Source of the DNA: Hygrocybe punicea
Taxonomy: Eukaryota; Basidiomycota; Agaricomycetes; Agaricales; Hygrophoraceae
Direction of reading: 5' to 3'
Assembly: GCA_963556145.1 (NCBI GenBank)
Contig: OY744464.1
Span: 1,488,001 to 1,552,000 of the forward strand
DNA: 64,000 bases
Part shown: one piece after another, positions 36,001 to 46,648 of the stretch
How the letters are laid out: each line of letters begins with the position of its first letter
Numbering within the stretch: position 1 is the first letter of the stretch
Notes under the pieces: model-generated
Told to the model about the DNA's origin: nothing
What the model saw: the letters and a program-made list of their open reading frames with translations, nothing else
Database searches by the model: none
Position numbers and translations under genes: made by a program

Positions 36001-39000
36001 GCTGATTGTACTACAGGTGGTTCTATAGGTATCAACGGTCCTATATCTGGGGTACCATCAATACAATCATCGAGCCACCCTGACCTTTTCAAAGTTCTTT
36101 CAGCTATCAGCATTTGATCTTTCCTCTTTTGTCCTTTTTGACCAAGTTTCAGGAGTATTTCCGTGTCATTATTGTCTTCATCAATATTGTTGTTGAAGTC
36201 GTCGCCATTAAATGCAAATTCAGCATTGTGCATGTCATCCAGTTCATCAAGACCATTTGAGGTCGCCCATGAATACCTTATATTTGCAGTATTATTCTTC
36301 TGACGTTTAGCAGAGAAATCATCTCTTGCATCCAAACATTCATACCGCAGACCAAAGTATTTCATGATCTCTAGTTCTCTTTTAGAAAACTCGTGGTCTA
36401 TAAAAGCATTATCCCATGTTTGTAATTTACTTTTGAGTTCTTTGCCACTTCTCCATGGCTTGAAAAACGTTAACATTGTACAACAATAATCTTCTCGATC
36501 ACCATGGTCAGCCCTTGGCAAAGTGTTTGGAATAAAATTAGGAACTATGAAAGGATCATTCCCTTTCATTTTGGCATGGTGGGTAAGATATTGTGGATGA
36601 TTGGGATGTAAAGTATAATCATTTTCAAATTTTGTCAATTTATTAAGATCAACTTCATTTGTTTTATCAGCTATTTCTGTGCCTGCATGTCTATTCAAAC
36701 TATCAGGTTTTGGAATTTCATCTATCTCCATGAGTATATCATTATCAACGACATCAGACAAGTTGTCATCACTGGAATAGTCAACATTAGTAGGTTCAGT
36801 GCAAGAGTCAGACAAATCATCACAGCCTAGATTGTCAAAAATTTGGTTTTGCACTGGTTCTTTTCTGGCCCTTTTGGTCTTTGTTTTGGTGCGTCTTTTC
36901 TTTGGTTCCATAGTGGCAAGACGTATCCAGTCATACAGTGATACATTATCATACAAGGCGGGTCTGAACATATAATTATTTACTTTGGAAAGTCCAATGT
37001 ATGCGCCATTATTCTTACCAATAACAACCTTTTGTGCATTATTTTGGTCTTCACATATATTAGGAATTTCTTCATCAGACCATGCACTGATAACCTCTTT
37101 AACATAAGATCTCCAAAAGAATGGCACGAATTTATGACTGGTGTAGTGATCAGGATTTCCAAGGACATATAATGAAGCCATTGGAGCACCAATTTCCATT
37201 TTGGAGGTGAGTGAATTGACTATTTGTGTAAACAGCTTTCTGACTTTGTCTTTTCTTTTCAGGTCGCCACCAATCATTTCGGAATTCTTATCAAAAATAC
37301 TTTTTATCACTTCAAAAATGCTATAGGTCTTCAAGGAGAATTTTGTAATATAATCTGTTATGTATGCAACTATGGCCTTTATAGCAGTACCTGATAATAA
37401 GCTGGTCACATCAGAATTGCATCGTAGCATATATGTAACTTCAGGTGTCACCGTGTTCATCCAAGGTTCACCATGCTTGAGGTTGAGAGCACCAGTGTTA
37501 GGTTCTACAAAAGTTTGTTGAAAGATATCACGGGGAAATCGTCGTTTACATTCACCTTTCGAATTAAGACAGTATGGCTTTTTTTTGCCATCATGCCTGT
37601 TATGTACATTTAATCGCAATAAAAGATCATCTACAACATCTTGAAACCTTTGCCACCATGTTGATCTTTTGTTGTGATATTGACAATTCATGGAACAATT
37701 ATATGATGGTGGATCTGGCATGACACATGTTGGTGGTTGATATTCAGGTTTCGACATTGTCTGTTCCATTTTCTGTGATACCTCATCTTTAGAACCTGTC
37801 ATGAATTGTCCTACACACAAACTTTCCAAATATTCCACTAATCTTTTCTGAAAGTCAGAATTTTCACCCATAATTTTGTCACGTATTTCCTGAGGTGTAA
37901 GGCATCCCTTTATCCACAACAGCATATGAAGATGCAAGGTAAGACGTCCTTGTTCCTCTACCGTTGCATAATAACCTGATGTGTTTCCATACAGGCCAGG
38001 ATGAGATTCATTTATTCCTAATATATGTTTGATGAACATTTCAGTAGTAAAGTGAAAAAAGCGGGCTCCAGCAACTGGATTGTTTGCAATTAGTTTGTAA
38101 CAATCCTGGGGTAGACGTAGTTTAGGATAAAACTTTTCTTTGTTGTCAGCATAATATAAGCATAGTGGGTGATTGATGTCTGCAGGTGCAAAAGTGATAA
38201 ACCAAGTCGGAGCACCAATATAGGATATCAGAGACCAAATCTCATTTCGCATGTATTTCTTGTTAGTAATTGAACCTTTGACCTGACCAGCTACGTGATC
38301 CAGATCAGAAATGAGTTTATAGCATGCTTTCTCTTCTGATGTATCTGGTTTGACTCTATCACCTCTAGATAATCTTTTAGAGAGGTCATCCAAAACAGCT
38401 GTATTGATATTCATCAGGCGATTTGCAATATCGTTGAAATTATGTTTATTAGTCAACAAATATCCTCCGGTTGTACTGTCTTTGATTTGTTCTTGATTGA
38501 ATGCAATCAATGGAAAATAGGGATCGGTTTGAAATCTTTTGTCATGGTACATCAGGAGATGTCTTTTGTGCATCATATCACTGATGCTTAAAACATCATT
38601 GTCTATGCTGCTAATACCACCCAAGCCATATGGAAATAGGCAGGGAAACATCATAGGATATAACTGAGGATTATTAAAGAACGATTCTGGATTTCTAGCA
38701 TGGCTTATGGCAAGAACACCACCATGGTCATCTATCAAGTGCTTGGTCGCTCTAGCTATTAATGCCTTTGGACTTGTAATATCTAGATTTTCGCCAGTTA
38801 CTCCACTAACAACAAAGGGACAAGGCCCATCTTCCACACCATCTTCCACTTCATTGTCAAATGCACTAGTGGCTTCTGGTTCCTTATTTGTGTCTGCTGG
38901 TCGATATGCAACCACAACAGGAATTCCATGATCTGGATATTGTGCTAGATTTTCATAGGAGATATCTAAATCATAGTAATCCATGTGATTCAATTTCAGC

Positions 39001-40802
39001 CATTCTAAAGCTGCAGAAACTCGCCTTCGGCGAACCAATAAAGGCGTTCGCTCCATGTCTTCTGGAGTTGGTCTGGCAGGACCAGTGAAAATAAACGCTA
39101 GCACTTCATCAAGTTCTTTAATTGTTGGAGGCAACCGTTGATATATCTTTGGTGTTGGGTTTTGAAACATGATGGCATTTGCTTTCATTTTATGCATCCC
39201 AGAGGAGACACGAACAATACATTTGTTGTGACGAACACGGGCAATCAAAAGTTGTTCAGCAAATGTTAGATTTTGAAGTTGTGCAGGAATTCTTCCCATC
39301 CAAAGTCCATTCGCCAAAGCATATTTGGGAGTTTGGCCTTTATTCAGACTGAGCACACATGGTTTGCATATCCATTTACATGTGTCATCTAGCACTGGAC
39401 CTTTGATATCCTCTATTGGATCAGAACAATGATATTGTTCACATCTTGTGATTCCCATATTGTCTCTAGTTAATATTTTCAGATTAACCTTCGTCTTTGA
39501 CAATAAAGACATGTTTTTCAATGCAACCAATTGACCACATACAGCACACCCACTTTCTTGGAAACATTCAGGTGATGTATCTCTGCACCAGTTGCTGATT
39601 ATGGTTTCCTTCAATTCAATAGATGGAGGAGGAGGAGGAAATAATTGCTCATCTGACTTGTCCAATTCTTCTTTCATTTGAGCCTGAGTTTCTTCTTTGC
39701 CGCACTCATTTGTTTCTGTCATTTTTTGTCTTCTGTACCACTGTTTACACAGGTCTTTATGTGATTTAATATCATGCACATGAAAAATAGAAACATGAGT
39801 ATCACAAGCTGAACAATTATGCCTCATTAATGCCACAGATAGATCTTGTCCATGTAATCTTCGTAATGTCTTTGACAAATATATACCATGTATTGTTGTT
39901 ATTTCACCAATATCCTTCACTGTCAAATTTGGCAGAAGTTCATGTAAAGGCATTTTAACACATGCATATGTTTTTCTATCTTCATATAAAGTGTTGGCTG
40001 TTTGTTCATCAATATGCCCCACATATTCGAATAATATGTCAGAATCATGGTTGATATTATTAGACGGTAGCATAAAAGATTGAAGAAAGCTAAACTTGAA
40101 TGTTGGTATTCGTTTACCACCACCAATGTAGTCATATCTATGAACGAAATTTATATATAAAGATTTAAACAAGTGTCCGAATAAATTCAAATTGAACACA
40201 ATTATGTTTGAACGGCTATGCCGTATTATGAAACATAGTGTGGTCCACAGCAACGTTGCATGTGATAGAGAACTAGTAATACAATGAAATAAATATGTTT
40301 TGAAATCATGTCGTCTCAATAGCGATCGCATGAGCAATACTTTGATCATTTTACAACGACATTGGACAGTGATAGGTTTGAGAAGACAATACAAAGCAAA
40401 GAGATATTTAGGAGGTAAGAAATATCTTCTGGCATATTGAATAGAACGTATTCGCATTTTGAAGGCGCTATTTTTAAATGTAGTCCAAACGAATAATGGA
40501 TCGACTGTCAAGTTATCTTTTGTTTCTTTTGTTATTCCAATGATCTTTACATATAGTGTTGCATTTATTTGCATCAATATTGTTGCATCGCCCTGATCTG
40601 GGGCCAACTCATGTTCTATGAGTTTTCTTTGAAAAACACCCAATTCTTGGGTCAAGGTCGATATCACAGGACATGAAATTGGTTCAGGAGAGATATACAT
40701 AAGTTTGTCTTGGCATAGTTGTGGAAACAATGTTGCATTTGCAAGGAAATATAGATAAGTCAAACATGCAATGCAGACACGGATGATGTTGTGGGGATTC
40801 AT
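33057..40802 (-). CDS. Helitron Rep-helicase with C-terminal USP-like cysteine protease domain
   Basis: A single uninterrupted ORF of 2581 codons, AT-richer than its flanks. The N-terminus has Cys/His clusters (HNCSACDTHVSIFHVHD near 325 and ECFQESGCAVCGQLVAL near 415). The Helitron helicase-like Rep region has the HUH motif LTLHLHMLLW near residue 955. A Cys-rich segment then precedes a Pif1/RecD-like helicase with Walker A GGMAGTGKSQ near 1702, Walker B FIDEVSML near 1774, GDFGQLPPAMSG, and late motifs MTDYACQGRT and YTCLSRS. From about 2320 a further domain carries EDWSCAYDSLFTILLAIWN (candidate catalytic Cys), paired CxxC segments, and YFGDAHFTARIF near 2522 (candidate His), matching the Cys box/His box layout of ubiquitin-specific proteases. 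Rep nicks and joins ssDNA and the helicase unwinds it. The protease role is unknown. Confidence 0.9.
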   Translation of the reverse strand: MNPHNIIRVCIACLTYLYFLANATLFPQLCQDKLMYISPEPISCPVISTLTQELGVFQRKLIEHELAPDQGDATILMQINATLYVKIIGITKETKDNLTVDPLFVWTTFKNSAFKMRIRSIQYARRYFLPPKYLFALYCLLKPITVQCRCKMIKVLLMRSLLRRHDFKTYLFHCITSSLSHATLLWTTLCFIIRHSRSNIIVFNLNLFGHLFKSLYINFVHRYDYIGGGKRIPTFKFSFLQSFMLPSNNINHDSDILFEYVGHIDEQTANTLYEDRKTYACVKMPLHELLPNLTVKDIGEITTIHGIYLSKTLRRLHGQDLSVALMRHNCSACDTHVSIFHVHDIKSHKDLCKQWYRRQKMTETNECGKEETQAQMKEELDKSDEQLFPPPPPSIELKETIISNWCRDTSPECFQESGCAVCGQLVALKNMSLLSKTKVNLKILTRDNMGITRCEQYHCSDPIEDIKGPVLDDTCKWICKPCVLSLNKGQTPKYALANGLWMGRIPAQLQNLTFAEQLLIARVRHNKCIVRVSSGMHKMKANAIMFQNPTPKIYQRLPPTIKELDEVLAFIFTGPARPTPEDMERTPLLVRRRRVSAALEWLKLNHMDYYDLDISYENLAQYPDHGIPVVVAYRPADTNKEPEATSAFDNEVEDGVEDGPCPFVVSGVTGENLDITSPKALIARATKHLIDDHGGVLAISHARNPESFFNNPQLYPMMFPCLFPYGLGGISSIDNDVLSISDMMHKRHLLMYHDKRFQTDPYFPLIAFNQEQIKDSTTGGYLLTNKHNFNDIANRLMNINTAVLDDLSKRLSRGDRVKPDTSEEKACYKLISDLDHVAGQVKGSITNKKYMRNEIWSLISYIGAPTWFITFAPADINHPLCLYYADNKEKFYPKLRLPQDCYKLIANNPVAGARFFHFTTEMFIKHILGINESHPGLYGNTSGYYATVEEQGRLTLHLHMLLWIKGCLTPQEIRDKIMGENSDFQKRLVEYLESLCVGQFMTGSKDEVSQKMEQTMSKPEYQPPTCVMPDPPSYNCSMNCQYHNKRSTWWQRFQDVVDDLLLRLNVHNRHDGKKKPYCLNSKGECKRRFPRDIFQQTFVEPNTGALNLKHGEPWMNTVTPEVTYMLRCNSDVTSLLSGTAIKAIVAYITDYITKFSLKTYSIFEVIKSIFDKNSEMIGGDLKRKDKVRKLFTQIVNSLTSKMEIGAPMASLYVLGNPDHYTSHKFVPFFWRSYVKEVISAWSDEEIPNICEDQNNAQKVVIGKNNGAYIGLSKVNNYMFRPALYDNVSLYDWIRLATMEPKKRRTKTKTKRARKEPVQNQIFDNLGCDDLSDSCTEPTNVDYSSDDNLSDVVDNDILMEIDEIPKPDSLNRHAGTEIADKTNEVDLNKLTKFENDYTLHPNHPQYLTHHAKMKGNDPFIVPNFIPNTLPRADHGDREDYCCTMLTFFKPWRSGKELKSKLQTWDNAFIDHEFSKRELEIMKYFGLRYECLDARDDFSAKRQKNNTANIRYSWATSNGLDELDDMHNAEFAFNGDDFNNNIDEDNNDTEILLKLGQKGQKRKDQMLIAERTLKRSGWLDDCIDGTPDIGPLIPIEPPVVQSAKLWRTAVLAKKKEIIDDRNKNLPTNTATINKLGNFQYNDVKIVDAAYINHMFIPANRADRHLIDVTINDYKLNTDQKRAFHIIANHSTLINGSDKLRMYLGGMAGTGKSQVIKALTSFFGKHNENHRFVVLAPTGGAAALVNGSTYHSILGINQGGSSRSLAQVRANLDGVDYIFIDEVSMLSCRDMYKISAQCAKARGVYDEPFGGINMIFAGDFGQLPPAMSGAPLYSGTVGVQINSSQTIANQEAAIGKALWHQITTVVILRENMRQTNQSEEDVQLRLALENMRYKACTPKDIAFLRTRVAGKGPNDPKLAQKKFRNVSVITALNAQKDKINELGIQRFAAENRRPLTSFYSIDRWNDPTSSNSKRKSHHMSTILDPIRHTKILEPSLQKLLWSQPHASSSDHIPGRLDLCVGMPVMLRNNDATECCITKGAEGIVVGWQSAIGPEQQTVLDTLFVRLLNPPKKINIEGLPENVVPITKHVTSTMCSLPNDDVISLSREQVLVLPNFAMTDYACQGRTRPNNVVDLSSCRNHQSYYTCLSRSASAAGTIIMQGFDPKVITGGASGYLRQEFRELELLDEITKLKYQGLLPDHVKGDQRNSIIDQFRKWKGKSYIPKNIHHAIAWKATEQLNQYTTQPSPWQLIKHMNKNQKADFRNLNFVPAKGTVPITVTHKNSTANVLQNKKRKLQQVVSSSSIVKKRRKTSTIELNEPKGFIWDAEDWSCAYDSLFTILLAIWNEDPSSWKKRFNSINEILKILSLGFKRSKNHTTDLETVRNTIRHLLHQDKPEIFPYGQVGIAISDLAHYIMKANEPMTSTCLKCINCENITILENDRCDAIFHCSYSFSGTISTCLAQIIVNRQRHKCQLCWGEITKFIAFNKIPPLIMFTVDSIENLIISQVINLSIDDISTAYTLRGIVYFGDAHFTARIFINSMVWFHDGISTRSICINEGDIDDFSNINLLSCNGNNAVLFIYAQS

Positions 40803-41890
40803 GAGGATTTGTGACAGTAAGAGGAAACACCGCCCATTTAACTAGTCAAGTGGTTCGGATCATGAATAACAATTAACACAATGGGATTGATCATATGACA
40901 TTATATAATTTGTAAGCTTTTCCCAAAACACCATAAGGCGTGCCTGAATCTTTAGAAATCTGTGTTTACTTTTTTTATTCCATTCTATGTTCCTGTGACA
41001 TGCCTTGATACAGGCCAAAAATGCATCTGTATCATGAATAGCTGCCTTACGATCTTATTAGGGGTCTGGCTGACAAGACATTGATCAAACCGACTGAGAA
41101 GAACAATGGTACCCCCTTTTAAGATATTTTGTGGATTTAATCTTCAGAGTCTCAGTGATATTTATTTCTGGCTTGCTCAACAGACAAAACAGGTATTGAA
41201 GTTGAACAACCAGGCTGTTTGACAACTGTGCATATTTGACAATTGCTTGGTAATTCATGGAAATTATCATTGTTCTTCATCCTTGTCAGAAATACATTGT
41301 CATTTTTATGGAGCTGTACGTATCATTCCCACACAAGTATACTGTATTATTCTGGTACCAAAGAGTCATAGCTCCCCTTGGAGTGACAGTTATATCTTCC
41401 ACTACAAGAGGGGGTTTTGTTACTCTTGTATCATTGTATCCTCATTTAATAGGTCCATAAAGTTCGTGATTCTGGTTTCTTACATATATTCAATTTGAAT
41501 TTTCATTAGCCCGAATGAGAGTCATCTCAGGTTGTCCTTCTCAAGTTGAGTGTGTAGGTGGTTGTACAACTGAACTGAAAGTAATGCATTCACCAGGATA
41601 TATTTTAGACAAACAGATTTTCAGTCAACAAGATTGATGCCTTATGCTGTATCTATGCTCACTATCATGCTCAATTCTTATGGTCATAGGACAGTAACAC
41701 AAACCATTTTTAACGGAGCAAAAAGAAATACATATATAGAAACTGTACAAATGTTAATAGTAGCGATGTATGAGGAGGACATTTGAGGGCACAGATTGTC
41801 ACCAAGTTTCCAGAAATCAACGACTGGGATACAGTTTTTTTAGTCAAATATAATGAATACTCCACAAAAGAAGGACTTACTCCTCCAAAA
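40803..41890. other. Rep-helicase upstream region, gene-free
   Basis: AT-rich, with no coding ORF. It should hold the promoter of the Rep-helicase gene (minus) and the 3' end of the next gene. Confidence 0.5.
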
Positions 41891-43814
41891 TTAAGGCCCG
41901 GGATCAAGTTTGGATGTCGATGGCTTGGGAGATGAAGGCCTCGTTTGGCTTGGAGTAATGGAGAGTAGGATTTCGGGTGGAACGATGTTGCTCCAATCCA
42001 CATCCATTGATGAAGCGCTGGGCTCTGCAGGGGTCGATGACTGGTGGCGTGACGATGCACGCGTATTGGGACGGAATCCTAGGACATGGAGAAGATCAGA
42101 ATTGGAATATATACAGCCTATGATGTAATGTTGAAATACATACCCAGAGTCGGAGACTTCTTCGGTGGCTTCACCAGGTTGAGTTTCTCTACGATAATGC
42201 CCGCTTGCTCCGAAGCAACATCCAATTTCCTCCTCTTTGCCATCTCGCCATCCTCGTGACCATCGCTGGGAGACATCTTTTCAGGTTTGGGAGATCCGTC
42301 ATCGTTGTCCATGGTTATATCATTATCAACATCCAACAACCCCGCCCACTCTGGTCCTAAAATGTCCAACTTCGCGGATTCCGGTGCCACAACATCCGGC
42401 TCGGGGGCGATGGGTGGCTTAATCTCCATTGTCAATTTCTCCGATGCCGATTGCCGGGTTGTGCACGACGACCCAATTTCAACAGCGACTGCGAGATGTC
42501 AGTGCATTAATCATAACAAGGTGAGCAACGTACGCATTTGGGCCTTAGACCGCTTCTTCTTTACCGGGGCTACGTCCTCCTCCATCTTTATGTCGTCTAT
42601 ACATGAATAAATGTGTTGGATCATCGTTTTGATATTCGGAATTCAATAACTCACCCTCATCGTCGTCCTCGGCTTTGGACTTGATTGTGCGCTCTGTCAT
42701 GATGAAGGGTTTGCATGTATGACAATCACAGACAATGAAAGTACTTACTGGACTTGGGCTTGGGCTTGGGCTTCTTTTTGTCCTTCTCGGACGAATTGTC
42801 TGCGCCACCTGAATATTCAATAGATCTATACACCACTATGGTTGAAAATTTGTACAAACCAGCAGAAGATGCCTTCTGTTTTTTGACCGATTTTGACTTG
42901 GCTTTGCCCTTGCCCTTGCCCTGGGCAACTGGCTCCTCTGCAAATGTACTATATCATTAGCACAATCACACATGTAATTCTAGATCACACCTTCATCATC
43001 ATCTGCCACATCAGAATCGACGAGGACACTATGTCCTTTACACCAAGCAATAACATGACCGATGATCTCGAGCTTTGTGGCATCCGGAAGCCCACCGAAT
43101 GACCAATTTGCCAAGGTTCCGCTGTGCCATGCTGGCACAGATTCATCGTATTTTGCCCAATCTATGATGCCAGACGTGAGAATTCATTTGGCCATAAATA
43201 CATATATACTTACCTAGATCCTCGGGCTTGATCTCGGTGTTCACAGCGCCATGTTGAATCAAAGCCGATGGAGAATGTTTCCCGACATAAAATTCTTTCA
43301 GGAGCCAATCATCGAAGATCTTGCTTCGCCAGTCACGGGTAACCTCGTTTGCCCGTTTCGCCACCAAGACTTCTGCCCAAATTTCGTCCATGACGGTGTC
43401 GGTATACTTGAGGTAATCCCGAAGTGAATCGGTCCCTTCCTTATCATTTTTGACGTAGTCCGGCGAGTAGTTGGGTGCCTTGTTGTATGCGATGGCTGCT
43501 GTCGCGTAGATGTACATATCCATTTGATAAATCAAGCGACGGAGCGGTTCCTCGTATCGTTCGGGGATTTCGCGCCATAACTCACCTCGGGCGGTGGCAT
43601 CGTGGGGGTGTGTCTTCAGTACATAGAGATTACGAGAAAATACGGGAATGGTGCCGGATTCCTTGTTGGGTGCCGGAATCTTGGGCGGGACCATGTACTG
43701 GATTTGGAAGATGCGATGTAGCTCCTGCAGCTTTTTGGGCGGCGCATCAGGCCAGTACTTGAAGGCGGCGGGATTGACAGCGGGAGTCGAGGTTTTGACG
43801 ACTGGCAAGGACAT
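41891..43814 (-). CDS. Helitron cargo gene A: lysine-rich nuclear-type protein, unknown
   Basis: The first exon runs from MSLPVVKTSTPAVNPAAF (ATG 43812-43814) through a globular part (WPDAPPKKLQELHRIFQIQY, ERYEEPLRRLIYQMDMYIYA, RSKIFDDWLLKEFYVGKHSP). Then come about six very short exons rich in Lys, Glu, Ser and Gly (GKGKGKAKSKSVKKQKASS, EKDKKKPKPKPKSS, ETDDIKMEEDVAPVKKKRSK). A Pro/Asp-rich exon (MEIKPPIAPEPDVVAPESAK) follows, and a last exon ends PSTSKLDPGP at TAA 41891-41893. Its exon phases agree where checked. Charged runs suggest a nuclear, chromatin- or nucleic-acid-associated protein. I do not recognise the globular domain. It is divergent from gene B, with a repeat-containing spacer between them. 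Confidence 0.6.
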
Positions 43815-44224
43815 GGTAGATGAAATAAAAGTTTTTTGGTCGACGTGTGAGGCGATTTGAGAGCAAAAGAAAAGGGCGGATTTATTACTCAACGCTCCAG
43901 ACTATGAATACAGATGTCACGACCACGTGACCAGATCAATCGCCACATGTTCGACCTCATGTTCGGCTTCTTTGCATGCATAAACAACAGATCTATTTAT
44001 TTATGTTTTTGATGTGGCTCGAGCTTAGAAGTTGTCCAAAGCTAGTAATTGCACGCAGAAAACCGACATGTGCAGCGTATGGAATATTTTTCAGTTGGTA
44101 AGGCAATAAATCGAGTTAATTCGTTCGATGAATATTCACGGACTGGTCCGTTGACGGAAAAGCACAACAAGTCTGACTTGTTGGATGGATGTAGAAGGAC
44201 TAGATATACTACAACAAACATGTT

Positions 44225-44495
44225 GTTGGGTGTGTTCGGTCACCGGACATGTTTGGTGGATGTCAATGTACGACTAGATATACTACACCGAACACATCGA
44301 ACATGTTCGGTGTGTTCGGTGGAGATGTTCGGTGGATGTCAACCAATGGTTGTGACTGGATATACCACACCGAACACATCGAACATGTTCGGTGTGTTCG
44401 GTGGAGATGTTCGGTGGATGTCAACCAATGGTTGTGACTGGATATACCACACCGAACACATCGAACATGTTCGGTGTGTTCGGTGGATATTGCTC
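44225..44495. repeat. 82-bp tandem repeat with nested palindromes
   Basis: Two full units start at 44324 and 44406 (GATGTTCGGTGGATGTCAAC) and are nearly identical; a diverged unit precedes them. Each holds the near-palindrome CCGAACACATCGAACATGTT followed by CGGTGTGTTCGG. It lies in the intergenic region between the divergent genes A and B, so it may act on both promoters. A related palindromic stretch is at about 51338-51400. Confidence 0.85.
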
Positions 44496-44738
44496 TTTCA
44501 AGACATTTAAATGATTACATTGCTGATCAACGTGTTTGGCACGTGTTCGTTGTTTTATCATTGCCACTCTTGTCAGGTGACATAATTCCGACGTCTTATA
44601 ATTAGAAGGTTTGTGGAATCGTCACCACCCGCTATCAACCACCCTGAAAGTAATCAATCATTAAGGTATTGATGTATTAATGATATCTGTGTCTGTTCCT
44701 CATACCATCCATCCGAAATCCTGCCTAGGTCCACAAAC

Positions 44739-46561
44739 ATGCCATATAAGAAGGAACTTGGTTATGAACTTTGCATGCACATCTGCCCTGGTCGAAAATG
44801 CGACTCTCCAAAAACGAAATGTCTTTTGTGGAAGAAGGAAGGCAACTCCTGCCAAAGACATGTCGGATCCGCACACCAACATCCCAAATGCGTTTCGTCT
44901 GGAATTTGTCCGCAGTCGGTATGTCTTGGTCGCAACATACGTGAAAATTCGCAGGGTGTCCGCAATGCGACGGCCGCGGAACTTGATCTCCTTCCACGCA
45001 AAAGGCTATCATCCGACTCTGAGATGGAAACATCATCTGACTGTGAAACGGAACCGCCAACCACCGTAAGCAACAATGAACGCCGTATAACCACATTAAG
45101 CAACAATGACGGCCGTGTTTTCAAAATCCTTTTTATCCTTGACCCAACAACTCGTATCGCGAGCAAAGCCGCAGCCATTAACGATCTTGCATTCGTCACC
45201 ACGACCATATCCGACATCGAACTCGATACCATTGCCCATCTTGATGGTTACGTCCATATCATCAAGTCATACAAGAGTCGCTATTCAGCATGTATTCAAG
45301 AATGGGTAATGTCTATTGTTTAATTTGTGGATTGTTGATACTGAAACATATTTCACAACAAACAGGTTTATATCGGAATACGACTACATCATGAGGATGG
45401 AGCCCGGCGCTTCAATGTCAAATACATATTTTGGCCCGAGTTCCTTCATGCAATACTTCGCCATCAAGACAAAGGCGATACGTGGCAAAAGTTCGCATCG
45501 GCAGATTGTGTATTTGGTGGTGTGGATATGGGAATGTCATACATGTAAGATTGACATCGCTTTAATTAATTCTGCTCCGTTTTCGCTGCATTATACTGAT
45601 GTCTTGACAGCGGTAACCAATACGGATTGACACTGGAAAATGTGTCGATTTTCATGACTGGCATGGACGAACTCTGTCGAACGGCACACATCTGGCCGCC
45701 TCCGAAGCAGATGAACACGGTCCATTCAAAATGGATACAAAATCAAAACTTGCTTCATGTCGCTTTGAATGTAACGCATATGATACGCCCTCAAGCAAAA
45801 TTATTAAATGATGGCGACCAATTCCCACCGAATATTGTCTTGAAACGGACACACAGCGACACCGGTCATCACGTCCTATTACCCGGCGACGCCAAGCGAA
45901 ATTGGGAATACATGCGCAATAACTGTGAGGTTCCAGGTTCACGTTGGTTTGGGCAAACGTACATCGAACCACTGAGTAAGATGGGCAAATGGCGTGTGTT
46001 TCTAGTTGGTGGAAAGGTCGTGTATACGGTGCACACCCTGTACAACAAGGAAAGCAAGTCCTGGAAGTGGGATATCGTCTCAAGTTTCTATACCTTGGAT
46101 GAGTTAAGGTGAGTGCCCTTCATTTTCACTTGTCATATCATATGTATGATTGTCTTAACTTTGTCAGAATATTTCAAACGCAGGGGACTCTATTGAAGAC
46201 GGTGGCGTGCAATCCGGACAGGGGTGCCATTTCTATTCGAGAGCAAGGCAGAAACGAGTTCTTCGACTTTGTCCAAAAGACCTATGAAGGGCTTTATGCG
46301 ATAGAGTCCAATATGGTTGGTGGAAAACCATCGATGAGTGTTTTTTGCCGTATGGACATATCGCTCATTGTGGATTCCAAAACGGATACTGTGTCCTATT
46401 TCGTGAACGAGGTGGAACGTTATCACACATGCAGCCTCTGGTCGAACATGAAGTCAGGTCCGAAATCCGTTCGAGCACCCATTGGCTCATTAGCAGACAC
46501 TTTTGCAGGGGTTTTCTATAAATGGTTGATTGACATCAAAGGTCCATACTCATATTTGTAA
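44739..46561 (+). CDS. Helitron cargo gene B: ATP-grasp-like protein with N-terminal Cys cluster
   Basis: Four exons. Exon 1 (MPYKKELGYELCMHICPGRK) has many Cys (CPGRKCDSPKTKC, CQRH, CVSSGICPQSVC), probably metal-binding, then an acidic/Ser linker and FKILFILDPTTRIASKAAAI. Exon 2 (VYIGIRLHHEDGARRFNVKY) and exons 3-4 give the C-terminal catalytic-like core: NIVLKRTHSDTGHHVLLPGD, SRWFGQTYIEPLSKMGKWRV, FLVGGKVVYTVHT, SVFCRMDISLIVDSK and VSYFVNEVERYHTCSLW. The order K..(G-rich)..Q.YI....WRVFLVGG..F.R.DI....NEVE is that of the ATP-grasp fold (Lys for ATP, Asp and Asn-Glu for Mg). Substrate unknown. Start ATG 44739; stop after GPYSYL. No lesion seen. Confidence 0.6.
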
Positions 46562-46648
46562 TATTATCTGTACAGTCAATGGATCGGTTCGCGTTTATTT
46601 CACAAAACAGACATAAGATACAAATATAAATGATGCTAAGTGGAGCAA

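Noticed and set aside
40803..41890. Helitron 5' end close to the Rep-helicase start
   Set aside because: Nothing here restores the interrupted Plavaka frame, whereas 52532 does so in phase.
44225..44495. CRISPR-like array
   Set aside because: The repeats are head-to-tail with no unique spacers, in a eukaryotic context; this is an ordinary tandem repeat.
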